Assembly (NCBI RefSeq): GCF_041902385.1
Contig: NZ_CP169244.1
Location: 2,852,001-2,916,000, forward strand
DNA: 64,000 nt
Reading direction: 5' to 3'
From: Arcticibacter sp041902385
GTDB taxonomy: Bacteria; Bacteroidota; Bacteroidia; Sphingobacteriales; Sphingobacteriaceae
Below, piece by piece: positions 38,658 through 46,832 of the stretch. Numbering within the stretch: the stretch's first letter is position 1; the number at the start of each line of letters is the position of its first letter. The translations under genes and the position numbers were made by a program. Under the pieces are notes generated by a model. The model had not been told where the DNA came from, did not search any database, and was given only the letters and a program-made list of their open reading frames with translations.

Positions 38658-40688
38658 TTACCAGATCCGAATCCTGTCTTCCGGCTTTTTATATAATTTG
38701 TCGCCAGGTTGTACATTGAAGGCCCTGTACCAGGCATCCATGTTAACAGGGGCTCCGATGGTGCGATACTCTCCGGGAGAGTGCGGGTCGGTCAGAATGA
38801 ACTGAGCAGCCGTTTCCGGGAGAATATTCCCTCTCCATACTTGTGCCCATGACAGGAAGAAGCGCTGGTCAGGAGTAAATCCGTCGATCTTCTCATTTGA
38901 CCGGCCCTGTTTCGTCATCTTGAAGGCTTCGTAAGCTGCGTTGAGCCCGCCCAGGTCACCGATATTTTCACCCATGGTCAGCTTGCCATTCACGTGGATC
39001 GTATCAAGGATGGTATAAGCGTCAAACTGCTCGCCCAATGCCTTGGTTTTTGCCTTGAACTTAGTCAGGTCTTCGGCGGTCCACCAGTTGCGCAGGTTTC
39101 CGTCCTTGTCGTACTGACTGCCCGAATCATCAAATCCGTGAGACATTTCGTGACCTATAACAGCCCCAATACCTCCATAGTTTACGGCGTCGTCGGCTTT
39201 AGGATCGAAGAAGGGGAACTGAAGTATTCCTGCCGGAAATACGATCTCGTTCATAACCGGACTGTAATACGCGTTTACCGTTGGAGGTGTCATTCCCCAG
39301 CGGGTGCGGTCTACCGGCTTGCCTAGCTGACTGACCATTTCGTTGTAACCCCAGGTGTCGGCGTTCCTCAGGTTTTGGAAGAAGGACGTTCTGCCGATCG
39401 TCAGGCCCTCGTAGTTTTTCCATTTGTCAGGATAACCGATCTTGGTGTTGAACGCCTGCAATTTAGCAAGCGCCTTTTCCTTGGTCGCGTCGCTCATCCA
39501 GTCGAGGTTTTTGATGCGGATGGCGTATGCTTTCCGCAGGTTTTCTACCAGTTCCTGCATGCGAGCCTTGGCTTCGGGCTTGAAATATTTCTTCACATAG
39601 AGCTGTCCGAGCAGCTCGCCAATGTTGCCATCGGTAATGGAAGACATGCGCTGCCATCTTGGTGTTTGTACCTTCTGGCCTGTTAGTACCTGAGTAAAGG
39701 CGAAGTTAGCCCGTACGAAGGGGGAGCTCAGGTAAGCAGCAGAGTTCTTTAATACATTCCACTGCAGGTACGTTTTGAGGTCTTTAACAGGAGTGCTGCT
39801 GAGCTGACTGTTCAGGGCTGAGAAGAATTTGGGTACGTTAACAAGAATAGTGTCTTGTCCGCTTACCTTCATCTTAGGAAGGAGTGCCTGCCAGTTCAGT
39901 GCAGGAGTGAGGCGGTTGAAATCGGCCACCACAAACTTGTTATAAGTTTTCTGCGGATCTCGCATTTCCACGCGACTCATCTGCGCTTCCGCAAGTGCTT
40001 TCTCGAAATTGAAGATCGTCTCTGCGTTCTTTGCCGCTTCTGCTTCAGGGGTCCCGGTCAGCTTGAAAAGGGTAGTAATATATGTTTTGTACGCTTCCTG
40101 CACCTTGAGGCTTCTTGCATCCGTTTTCAGGTAGTAGTCGCGGTCGGGCAGGCTTGTTCCTCCCTGCGAGAGCTGAGGTACGTTTTTGTTGACATTTTTT
40201 CTGTCCTGCCCCACATAAAAGCCAAAAAACGGAGAGCCAAGGCCGCTAGTGCGCATAGTTGCCGCTTCGTTGATCACGCCTGTCAGGTCGCTGATCTTAT
40301 TGATCCGGGCAAGGTCTTCCTTGATCGGAGTATAGCCAAGTTTTTCGATCGTCAGACTATCCATGCCAGCCGCGTAAAAGTCGCCCACCCGTTTCTCAAT
40401 CGAGCCGGCAGGGGCGTTTTTCTTCATGGAGGCTTCGTGGAGAAGGTCTTTTACTGCGTTAATGTTGAAATCGCGCAGCACGTTAAAGCTTCCCCAGCGG
40501 GTTTCTTTAGCAGGTACGGGGTTGTTTTTGATCCAGGTTCCGCTCGCGTAGCGGTAGAAATCGTCGCCCGGCTTCACGGAAAGATCCATGTTGGCCTGAT
40601 CGATAAACTTTGTTTTTTGCTGCGCCGATGCTGCAACGCTAAGTGCCAGCATGCCTGGCAAGACAAGACTTAAATACTTTCTGTTCAT
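38658..40688 (-). CDS. M13 family zinc metallopeptidase (neprilysin/PepO-like)
   Basis: 676 residues, exported (MNRKYLSLVLPGMLALSVAA, cleavage near SAQQ). The zinc site is HEMSH in GAVIGHEMSHGFDDSGSQYD, with the third ligand in GENIGDLGGL. NAYYSPVMNEIVFPAGILQ and the C-terminal RIRIW complete family motifs. M13 enzymes cleave peptides up to about 40 residues, here in the periplasm or at the surface. It is monocistronic, with its own terminator and an unusually clear Shine-Dalgarno sequence. Confidence 0.93.
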   Translation of the reverse strand: MNRKYLSLVLPGMLALSVAASAQQKTKFIDQANMDLSVKPGDDFYRYASGTWIKNNPVPAKETRWGSFNVLRDFNINAVKDLLHEASMKKNAPAGSIEKRVGDFYAAGMDSLTIEKLGYTPIKEDLARINKISDLTGVINEAATMRTSGLGSPFFGFYVGQDRKNVNKNVPQLSQGGTSLPDRDYYLKTDARSLKVQEAYKTYITTLFKLTGTPEAEAAKNAETIFNFEKALAEAQMSRVEMRDPQKTYNKFVVADFNRLTPALNWQALLPKMKVSGQDTILVNVPKFFSALNSQLSSTPVKDLKTYLQWNVLKNSAAYLSSPFVRANFAFTQVLTGQKVQTPRWQRMSSITDGNIGELLGQLYVKKYFKPEAKARMQELVENLRKAYAIRIKNLDWMSDATKEKALAKLQAFNTKIGYPDKWKNYEGLTIGRTSFFQNLRNADTWGYNEMVSQLGKPVDRTRWGMTPPTVNAYYSPVMNEIVFPAGILQFPFFDPKADDAVNYGGIGAVIGHEMSHGFDDSGSQYDKDGNLRNWWTAEDLTKFKAKTKALGEQFDAYTILDTIHVNGKLTMGENIGDLGGLNAAYEAFKMTKQGRSNEKIDGFTPDQRFFLSWAQVWRGNILPETAAQFILTDPHSPGEYRTIGAPVNMDAWYRAFNVQPGDKLYKKPEDRIRIW

Positions 40689-40698
40689 GAAAATTTAT

Positions 40699-40705
40699 AC
40701 CTCCT
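40699..40705 (-). promoter_or_regulatory. Strong Shine-Dalgarno site of M13 peptidase
   Basis: Minus strand AGGAGGT lies 10 bases before ATG 40688. Such a perfect site is unusual in Bacteroidetes and fixes the start. Confidence 0.6.
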
Positions 40706-40814
40706 GTATTGGAAAGAAAAGTAAAAATAGACTTTTTGCTCAATAAGGGATGCAAGTAAAAGCTATTTTACTTGTTAAACCACCTGAAGAGGCGGTCTAA
40801 ATGAAGGTAATTTT

Positions 40815-40835
40815 ACAGGATTTGTGAAATCCTGT
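40815..40835 (-). terminator. Hairpin downstream of nhaA, possible weak terminator
   Basis: ACAGGATTT and AAATCCTGT form a perfect 9-base stem with a 3-base loop between nhaA and the M13 gene. On the minus strand it is followed by AAAATTA rather than a T-run, so termination strength is doubtful. Confidence 0.35.
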
Positions 40836-40923
40836 GATTAATATGCTGTTTCATCTCGTGCCCAGGTTCAATATCTAGTATAAGAACTCATCAGGCATGG
40901 AATTATTGTGCAAGAGCCTAAAA

Positions 40924-42123
40924 CTAGCAGCCCTTTTGCTGCAGGATCTTCTTCACCCGCTTCTTGTAGAGCGAATTGAGGAAGACGTAGCCCGCCGTGC
41001 CGGCCAGTAAGGAAGCTACCAGGATCGAGAACTTTGCTTCCGCCTGAAAAAGCGGTTCCTTAAATGAAAGCAGCGCGATGAATACCGACATGGTAAAACC
41101 GATGCCGCCGAGAAAGCCAAGTCCAATGATATGTTTCCAGCCGGAGCGGGAAGGCAGGCTGCTTAACCCCAGCTTCACAGAAATATAGGAGAATACCGAA
41201 ATGCCGAGAGGTTTGCCTATTACAAGTCCGCAAATTATGCCAAGTCCGAGGGGACTGGCAAGGCCTTCGAGCATTCCGCTTTCGAAGTGTATGTTGGTAT
41301 TTGCCAGCGCAAAGATCGGCATGATCAGATAGTTTACCGGACCTGTTAATCCATGCTCAAGTTTTTCAAGAGGGCTCGCTTCTTTAACGGGATTTGTCGG
41401 TATCGTAAAAGCGAGCAGCACACCTGCGATGGTGGCATGAATGCCGGAATGGTGCACGAAGTACCAGAGGAAGATCCCGGGGATAATGTAGAATATCAGT
41501 TTTTTGACACCGGCGAGGTTCATTGCAGTAAGCAGAACAAGGATGATTCCCGAATACAGAAGCTGATCCAGATGAACTTCCGCCGTATAGAAAATTGCTA
41601 TCACGAGAATAGCGCCAAGATCGTCTACAATTGCCAGGGCGGCCAAAAAGATCTTCAGGGATGTTGGAACGCGCTTTCCCAGCATTGAAACGATAGCCAG
41701 TGCAAATGCAATATCGGTGGCCATAGGGATACCCCAGCCATGAGCGGTTTCCGTTCCACGGTCAATCATGGCATAGATGCCAGCCGGAACGAGCATGCCT
41801 CCCATTGCTGCAAAGACCGGAAGCGCCGCTTTCTTCGGAGATGAGAGTTCTCCCTCCAGGATCTCCCTTTTTATTTCGAGTCCCACCAGAAGAAAGAAAA
41901 TGGCCATCAGGCCGTCGTTGATCCACAGCTCCAGCGGATAGCGGAGGTGGATGTTTCCAAAATCCCTTCCTAGTGGATATTCTAGCACCCCGAGAAATGA
42001 CTCGTGCAAGGGGCTGTTAGCAATGATCAGAGAAATAATTACAGCGAGCATCAAAAGAAGGCCGCCAGTCTGCCCTGATTTTAAGAAGTCTTTAAACGGT
42101 TTAAAGTTTATAAGCTTGCTCAT
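40924..42123 (-). CDS. nhaA: Na+/H+ antiporter NhaA
   Basis: 399 residues with about 11-12 membrane segments. The essential Asp pair is in ALAIVDDLGAILVIAIFYT. Other NhaA motifs are LWINDGLMAIFFLLVGLEIK, MATDIAFALAIVSMLGKRVP and MPIFALANTNI. It exchanges internal Na+ for external H+ in the inner membrane to control pH and sodium. It stands as a single gene, with a TACTTTAG sequence upstream resembling a -7 element. Confidence 0.95.
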   Translation of the reverse strand: MSKLINFKPFKDFLKSGQTGGLLLMLAVIISLIIANSPLHESFLGVLEYPLGRDFGNIHLRYPLELWINDGLMAIFFLLVGLEIKREILEGELSSPKKAALPVFAAMGGMLVPAGIYAMIDRGTETAHGWGIPMATDIAFALAIVSMLGKRVPTSLKIFLAALAIVDDLGAILVIAIFYTAEVHLDQLLYSGIILVLLTAMNLAGVKKLIFYIIPGIFLWYFVHHSGIHATIAGVLLAFTIPTNPVKEASPLEKLEHGLTGPVNYLIMPIFALANTNIHFESGMLEGLASPLGLGIICGLVIGKPLGISVFSYISVKLGLSSLPSRSGWKHIIGLGFLGGIGFTMSVFIALLSFKEPLFQAEAKFSILVASLLAGTAGYVFLNSLYKKRVKKILQQKGC

Positions 42124-42296
42124 GGGGCTAAAGTAAGGTTTTTCGGCGGAAATATGACCCGCTACAAGGTCTTAAGGCAGAGGTATAGTTCGGGGGTTTT
42201 TGTGTTGTTTTTTGCCTAAAATTCTGTTTAGTAGTTGTTTAACTATCCGGCGAGGTGAAGTTTTAATCTCAATTGTTAGCTCAATGTTACAGTGCC

Positions 42297-42331
42297 CGGT
42301 CTCCCGTTCCCGGGACTGGAACAGGAGACCG
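42297..42331 (-). terminator. Hairpin after Sua5-like gene
   Basis: CGGTCTCCCGTTCC pairs with GGAACAGGAGACCG (12 Watson-Crick pairs and two mismatches or G-T pairs, depending on strand) around CGGGACT. It lies just past the stop of the Sua5-like gene at 42337. No T-run follows, so it may stabilise the message rather than terminate. Confidence 0.45.
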
Positions 42332-42336
42332 AAGTG

Positions 42337-42957
42337 CTATAGTATTTCGGCAATATTTCCTTTGCCCTGTCTGACAACGTTAAACTCGCCAGTGGTGCAG
42401 TCGACCACTGTGGAAGCAATATTACCCCCATAACCGCCGTCAATTACAATATCTACCAGGTCCTTGAACTTTTCGTGGATCAGCTCCGGATCGGTTGAAT
42501 ACTCTAAAATCTCGTCCTCATCCCGTATGGACGTGGATACGATGGGGTTGTCGAGCTGGCGAACGATTTCTCTGGCTATATCATTGTCGGGCACTCTGAT
42601 GCCCACTGTTTTCTTGTTCGAACTGAGGAGCTTGGGTACTTTATTTGTGGCTTCAAAGATGAAGGTGTAAGGACCCGGAAGTGCCTTCTTAAGCAGTCTG
42701 AACACAGAGGTGTCTATCGGTTTGACATATTCAGAAATATGGCTGAGGTCGTGGCATATAAAGGAGAAGTTTGCTTTCTCTGGCTTGATCCCCCGGATCT
42801 GGCATATCTTCTCGATCGCTTTCTGGTTCGTGATATCACAACCAAGCCCGTAAATTGTGTCGGTGGGATAAATCACAAGCCCGCCGTTTCTTAGCACATC
42901 CACCACTTGCTGGATGGCTTTTTCATTTGGGTTCTCAGGATAAATGCGTAACAACAT
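42337..42957 (-). CDS. L-threonylcarbamoyladenylate synthase (Sua5/YciO/YrdC family)
   Basis: 206 residues from ATG 42957. GLVIYPTDTIYGLGCDI and KAIEKICQIRGIKPEKANF are the YrdC-domain signature; TVGIRVPDNDIAREIVRQLD and NPIVSTSIRDEDE follow. The family makes threonylcarbamoyl-AMP for the t6A37 modification of ANN-decoding tRNAs, though the YciO branch is less certain and this protein could belong to it. The frame is open upstream to 43164, but that extension overlaps the reductase gene and is not family-like. Confidence 0.85.
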   Translation of the reverse strand: MLLRIYPENPNEKAIQQVVDVLRNGGLVIYPTDTIYGLGCDITNQKAIEKICQIRGIKPEKANFSFICHDLSHISEYVKPIDTSVFRLLKKALPGPYTFIFEATNKVPKLLSSNKKTVGIRVPDNDIAREIVRQLDNPIVSTSIRDEDEILEYSTDPELIHEKFKDLVDIVIDGGYGGNIASTVVDCTTGEFNVVRQGKGNIAEIL

Positions 42958-42995
42958 ATGAATGAAATTAAAAAAAGTTCGGTTTATTCTATAAG

Positions 42996-44054
42996 CTAAT
43001 TCTGTAAAATCTCCAGTACTGTATTCTCTTCTGCCGGAAACCCTGTGCAGGTCAGGACCCAGCCCTGTTTCATATCTTCGTCGGTCAGCACTTCGTTGAT
43101 ACTCATCTGCACCCTGCCGCTTCTGCAGAGCAGTGCGCAGTTTCCGCATACTCCGCCTCTGCAACTGTAGGGCAAAGGTAAGCCTTGTTCCAGTGCGGAC
43201 GACAGAATATCTTTACCCGAGGGTACTTTTATGCTGTGCCGGGCACCGTGGCCCGTGATCAGCACGTTTGTCTCCGGGAAAGCAGGGTGATGCACGGCTC
43301 CTGATCGCATCACCTCAGGGATATAGTTCTCTTTGAGGACCTGATCTTTGCGGAAGTGCATAAAGCCAAGCATGATCTGTATCATACGCATATAGGTAAA
43401 CGGCCCGCAAACCAGAAATACAGCATCTTCTTTGCCATGGCTAAGCTCCTGCCGGACGTACGACTCCAGAAAAAGATTACTCAGATGTCCCTGATCTTTA
43501 AGGCGGCGCTGAGGATCCGAAAACAGGAGCTTCAGCCTGAAATTCGTGTACCTCGCGGACATGTCCTCGATCTCGGACATGAACAGGGCGTGCGATTCGC
43601 TATGATTGCTGTAAATGAGATGAATAGTGCTTTGCGATTCCTCCTTTAGAAGAAACCGGATCTGGGGCAGGATCGGAACAATACCACTACCAGCAGCAAA
43701 ACAGAACACGTCTCTTTGTTTTTCCTGCTGTGGCGAGATGCTAAATCGTCCTGAAGGCAAAAGCGAGGTCACCTCTGTTCCTTCTTTCCAGTGCTGAATG
43801 ATGTATCGGGAGATCGCCCCGTTGTCGACCTTCTTCACCGTGATCTTTAGGGGCTCGCCGGGAAGTGTCAGGATTGAATAGGACCGCCGTAACTCCTGTT
43901 GACCGGTGCGGATAATAAATGTGAGGAACTGCCCCGGCTTGTAAGCTGGTTCCCGGCTTCCCAGTCGTTCCAGCTCATACGTTTTGGCCTGAGGCGTTTC
44001 GTCTCTGACCGATGTAATCCGGAAGTGAAGTACCTTTTCCTGATCCAAGCCCAT
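42996..44054 (-). CDS. Flavin reductase with 2Fe-2S ferredoxin domain (PaaE/Hcr-like)
   Basis: 352 residues. The FAD domain has RRSYSILT and the NAD domain has FCFAAGSGIVPILPQI and FLVCGPFTYMRM. The C-terminal plant-type ferredoxin domain has CRGGVCGNCALLC and a final Cys in VLTC, supplying four cluster ligands. It passes electrons from NAD(P)H through FAD to the iron-sulfur centre and on to a partner oxygenase or similar. No partner gene is adjacent. It starts 38 bases upstream of the Sua5-like gene, so the two may be co-transcribed. Confidence 0.88.
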   Translation of the reverse strand: MGLDQEKVLHFRITSVRDETPQAKTYELERLGSREPAYKPGQFLTFIIRTGQQELRRSYSILTLPGEPLKITVKKVDNGAISRYIIQHWKEGTEVTSLLPSGRFSISPQQEKQRDVFCFAAGSGIVPILPQIRFLLKEESQSTIHLIYSNHSESHALFMSEIEDMSARYTNFRLKLLFSDPQRRLKDQGHLSNLFLESYVRQELSHGKEDAVFLVCGPFTYMRMIQIMLGFMHFRKDQVLKENYIPEVMRSGAVHHPAFPETNVLITGHGARHSIKVPSGKDILSSALEQGLPLPYSCRGGVCGNCALLCRSGRVQMSINEVLTDEDMKQGWVLTCTGFPAEENTVLEILQN

Positions 44055-44430
44055 AAGGTATAAACCGCAAAAGGTTAAAGTTGTTCGGAGAGATGTGTTG
44101 CAGATGCCTATGGCCGGTTCCGTGCGGATGGAGGGAAGCCGAAAGAAGCTGAAAGCTCAAAGCCGAAAGCTCCTATGTTTGCACGATTAAAAAAGGGAGA
44201 TAAAGAAGATAAGATACCAATAAATTTGAAGGAAAAAAGTGAAAAAGGGTGAGAGCGCACCGAACGCTAAGCAACCTCAAGGTATGCAGACTTTCAGATT
44301 ACAGCCTCACCTTTTTTGCTCTCTTAGAGTTTGAACAGAATGTAAGGAATACCTCAGAGGTATATCCAGAATATCCAACAGGAGAAAAAACGGAGAGAGA
44401 CCTTCACTTAAAGTAAAACAAAAGATTGGT
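44055..44430. other. Non-coding stretch: short repeats and 5' end of IS110-like element
   Basis: At 44130-44175 there are GAAGCCGAAAG/AGCTGAAAGC repeats of the type seen elsewhere. From about 44230 to the transposase start, structured non-coding sequence is present: a long hairpin at 44242-44317 and a short one at 44347-44368. No protein-coding gene is seen. Confidence 0.55.
44242..44368 (+). ncRNA. Candidate bridge RNA region of IS110-family element
   Basis: IS110-type elements carry a non-coding RNA at an end of the element that guides target choice. Upstream of this transposase, AAAAAGGGTGAG (44242-44253) can pair with CTCACCTTTTTT (44306-44317) around a large loop. GGAATACCTC and GAGGTATATCC form another stem near 44347-44368. 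Position and structure are suggestive only. I could not match the loops to target sequences or define the RNA ends. Confidence 0.35.
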
Positions 44431-45486
44431 ATGAAAACCGTAGTAAAACAGGTAGCAGGTATTGATGTAGCACAAAAAGAATTAGTTGTATCCCTGGGAA
44501 AGATGGATCAGCAATGGACACCTAAGATCGTAGGACATAAGACCTTCACTAATAACAGTAAGGGTTTTAATGAATTGCGTGCCTGGGTCAGTAAACAGTG
44601 TGATGATCAGGTTGAAGTACGTTATGTTATGGAATCCACCGGAGTGTATCATGAAGCTTTGGCTTATTATCTTTCAGGGGAAGGATGTGCAGTGAGTATT
44701 GTCCTGCCCAATAAAATCAGTAATTACTTCAGGACCCTGAAAGTAAGGACCATTACAGACAAAAGCGCCAGTGAAGCCATCTGTCTGTTTGGCCTTGAAC
44801 GTAAGTTGGATGATTGGAAGCGGGCAGTCCCGCTCTATAAAACACTCAGGCAACTTACCCGTGAAAGGGACCAGTTGCAGCAGGAGCTGAACCAGTTGCA
44901 AAACCAAAAACATGCAGAGCTGGCCGAAGCAGAGCCCAATGAAGGCACCCTTACCCGGCTTAACAAACGGATTAAACTATTAAAAGACCAGGCCGCAGAG
45001 ATCTGGGCGGAAATCAGAGAGATGCTTGTCAAAAATCAAAAAGTAAGTGCAACTGTAAAACAGCTCACCTCTATTCCAGGTGTAGGTGCCCTTACGGCAG
45101 TGATCGTACTGGCAGAAACCAATGGCTTTGATCTGATACGCAATCAGAAGCAGCTTACCGCCTACGCAGGCCTGGACGTCAAAGAAAAGCAGTCGGGAAC
45201 TTCCGTAAAGGGGAAAGCCCAGATATCTAAAAGAGGGAACCGGCATTTGAGAAAGGCGATGCACTTTCCAGCCCTTACAGCAATCAGGCACGATGTTCAC
45301 TTTAAAGCTGTGTATCTCAGGATAGTGGAGAAACAAGGAATCAAGATGAAAGCTGTTGTGGCGGTACAAAGAAAAATACTGGCTTTAATGTACACCTTAT
45401 ACCGTAGTGGCAAAGAATACGATAAAGATTATCTTCAAAAAATACAGATAGAAAAGAATGAGGCGGAACGACGACAAACAGCTTAA
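44431..45486 (+). CDS. IS110-family transposase (DEDD recombinase)
   Basis: 351 residues. The N-terminal DEDD RuvC-like domain begins AGIDVAQKELVVSL, with YVMESTGVYHEALAYYL and ITDKSASEAICLFG. A coiled-coil region (RERDQLQQELNQLQNQ) follows. The C-terminal Tnp2 domain has TSIPGVGALTAVIVLAETNG, LTAYAGLDVKEKQSGTS and ISKRGNRHLRKAMHFPAL, including the Ser region used by these recombinases. The gene looks complete and intact, so the element may still be mobile. Confidence 0.93.
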   Translation: MKTVVKQVAGIDVAQKELVVSLGKMDQQWTPKIVGHKTFTNNSKGFNELRAWVSKQCDDQVEVRYVMESTGVYHEALAYYLSGEGCAVSIVLPNKISNYFRTLKVRTITDKSASEAICLFGLERKLDDWKRAVPLYKTLRQLTRERDQLQQELNQLQNQKHAELAEAEPNEGTLTRLNKRIKLLKDQAAEIWAEIREMLVKNQKVSATVKQLTSIPGVGALTAVIVLAETNGFDLIRNQKQLTAYAGLDVKEKQSGTSVKGKAQISKRGNRHLRKAMHFPALTAIRHDVHFKAVYLRIVEKQGIKMKAVVAVQRKILALMYTLYRSGKEYDKDYLQKIQIEKNEAERRQTA

Positions 45487-45491
45487 AATAG

Positions 45492-45522
45492 TTAGAGTAG
45501 CAGTCATAGACCGCTACTCTAA
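45492..45522. other. Perfect hairpin just after IS110 transposase
   Basis: TTAGAGTAGC and GCTACTCTAA form a 10-base perfect stem around an 11-base loop, five bases after the stop codon. No T-run follows, so it may be part of the element's right end rather than a terminator. Confidence 0.5.
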
Positions 45523-45596
45523 AGAGGCTGGCTCAAGGCCGCCTTGGTTATACAAAAATACAAAAAAATTAATTTTATTATTTGGTTCTTAACACA

Positions 45597-45735
45597 GAAT
45601 CTAAAAGCTAAAAGCCGAAGGCAAAAGGCTGATTGCTGACAGCCGATAGCTGAAGGCGGATAACAGAAAGCAGAAAGCTCAAAGCAGAAGGCTCAAAGCT
45701 GAAAGCAGATAGCTGGCAGCCGACAGCTCAGAGGT
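45597..45735. repeat. Degenerate AGCTGAAAGC-type repeat run
   Basis: About 140 bases made of variants of AGCTGAAAGCAGA, AGCCGAAGGC and AAGCTCAAAGC, next to the KTSC gene. The same theme appears near 44130-44175 and 22380-22560. Confidence 0.7.
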
Positions 45736-45758
45736 GGTGAGTAGCGGATGCCCGGGTT

Positions 45759-46004
45759 CTATTTTGCTTCTTCATACCTGAATTTGGGCTTAATATGAAC
45801 ATTTACATAGGTACCGGAAGATCCGCCCGAGGCGACGATGTTCCTGTATTCTGTCCATACTGATAAAGGGACCTGAAAGTAATGATAGACCCGACCACCA
45901 GTAAACTGTACTTCGAGCACTCGGCTCTTTGGGTCGTAGTTGATCATTTCTGTGGTGCCTGATGCTGGTGTAGAAATTGCGGTTTTGACTGGGAGCCGTT
46001 TCAT
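45759..46004 (-). CDS. KTSC domain protein (start uncertain)
   Basis: 81 residues from ATG 46004. KTSC domains (about 60 residues) show the pattern seen here: MINYDPKSRVLEVQFTGGRV, YHYFQVPLSVWTEY, SSGTYVNVHIKPKFRYEE. The function is unknown; the fold is often fused to lysyl-tRNA synthetase-like or other RNA-binding proteins. The frame is open to 46253, adding a Cys-containing stretch (NCNELSATPYYLAGEEGE) that I cannot match to a family. The gene lies among repeats and insertion sequences, a region with signs of transfer. Confidence 0.65.
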   Translation of the reverse strand: MKRLPVKTAISTPASGTTEMINYDPKSRVLEVQFTGGRVYHYFQVPLSVWTEYRNIVASGGSSGTYVNVHIKPKFRYEEAK

Positions 46005-46270
46005 CACCAGGCTAGTTGCAAAAAGAATACCGTTTGTCTTTCGCAAGCCGCAGTTAATGGCTTTTATTTCAGTTAGTGTCTGGCATTCTGTCATGTTACA
46101 TCCTATAGTTTCGCCCTCTTCTCCTGCCAGGTAATATGGAGTCGCAGATAGTTCGTTGCAGTTTCTGACCACAGTTTGGGAGCGGTTAGAGACCGCTTTG
46201 TACACGGCGGGCGGCGACAGCGTTCCGGCAGGGAAACAGAACCGTATCAACACCGGGTCAAGACCGGTAC

Positions 46271-46325
46271 GACTCGGTGCTGAGTCGGTGCTGAGTCGGT
46301 CCTGAGTCGGTCCTGACTCGGTTCT
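46271..46325. repeat. 11-bp tandem repeat, five copies
   Basis: Five head-to-tail units: GACTCGGTGCT, GAGTCGGTGCT, GAGTCGGTCCT, GAGTCGGTCCT, GACTCGGTTCT. They lie upstream of the KTSC gene. The unit length is not a multiple of three. Confidence 0.9.
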
Positions 46326-46385
46326 GTCCTCAACGCGGCCCGCGCATTTCTGGGGTTTGCCTGCCCCTTGTCTCGTCCTGAATAG

Positions 46386-46490
46386 GCTATACAGATTGTT
46401 GGGTTAATAGTAAATAAGCTATACAGGGTAAGACGGTATTTCTACAGTAGCTATACAGTTCGATAGGTTTACAGCAATTGAGCCATACAG
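46386..46490. repeat. Four GCTATACAG sites spaced exactly 32 bp
   Basis: GCTATACAG starts at 46386, 46418 and 46450, and GCCATACAG at 46482. The 23 bases between sites differ from unit to unit, with only scattered agreement. No CRISPR-associated gene is near and the repeat is too short for a CRISPR array. Confidence 0.85.
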
Positions 46491-46823
46491 GTAATTCTCA
46501 TTTTTTACAGGTTGGTTTTTTAAGTATGCCAGTTTGACGGGGGTTGCCCTGTGGAGCCTGGAAGTCGCGACTAGCAAGTACTCGCTGATACCGCGATAAT
46601 AAAAGCGTTTCTTCTTGGTTTCGTATGGCTCGAACAAGCCTGCACCTAAGACTGCAGGCTCTCACGGGATAAGCCGACATGTTCAGCCTCTGGGGTAAAA
46701 GAGCAGTCGCCTGCCGGGTTAACAGACGTGTCTGCGAGAAAGTTTGAATGCACAATACCAGCCGCTGATTGGATGCAGTCAACAATTGAGAAACGCTTGA
46801 GGATTTTCGTCAAAAAAGGGGAG

Positions 46824-46832
46824 GGCTGAATC
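46824..46832. repeat. Target-site duplication, left copy (IS copy 1)
   Basis: GGCTGAATC directly abuts the left end of the element and is repeated at 48553-48561 beyond the right end. Confidence 0.8.

Larger units (their letters stand above)
44220..45550 (+). mobile_element. IS110-family insertion sequence (ends uncertain)
   Basis: Defined by the transposase at 44431-45486 and flanking structured non-coding DNA. IS110 elements lack terminal inverted repeats and usually make no target duplication, so the ends given are estimates. Downstream of the gene lie a perfect 10-base stem (45492-45501 with 45513-45522) and CAAGGCCGCCTTG at 45534-45546. Confidence 0.5.
46005..46832. other. Non-coding island fragment with repeat arrays
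   Basis: If the KTSC gene starts at 46004, about 830 bases are without a convincing gene. The stretch holds an 11-base tandem array (46271-46325) and four 9-mers at exact 32-base spacing (46386-46490). Short open frames on both strands are not family-like. Confidence 0.55.

Noticed and set aside
39855..40673. Long open frame antisense to the M13 peptidase (272 residues)
   Set aside because: Composition without family motifs and fully inside a confident gene; a shadow frame.
42958..43164. Extended N-terminus of the Sua5-like protein
   Set aside because: Overlaps the reductase in another frame; ATG 42957 gives the normal family length.
46386..46490. CRISPR array
   Set aside because: Repeats are only 9 bases, four units, no cas genes nearby; spacing alone is not enough.
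46498..46785. Small open frame between repeats and IS copy 1
   Set aside because: Low-complexity sequence with no family-like features or promoter.
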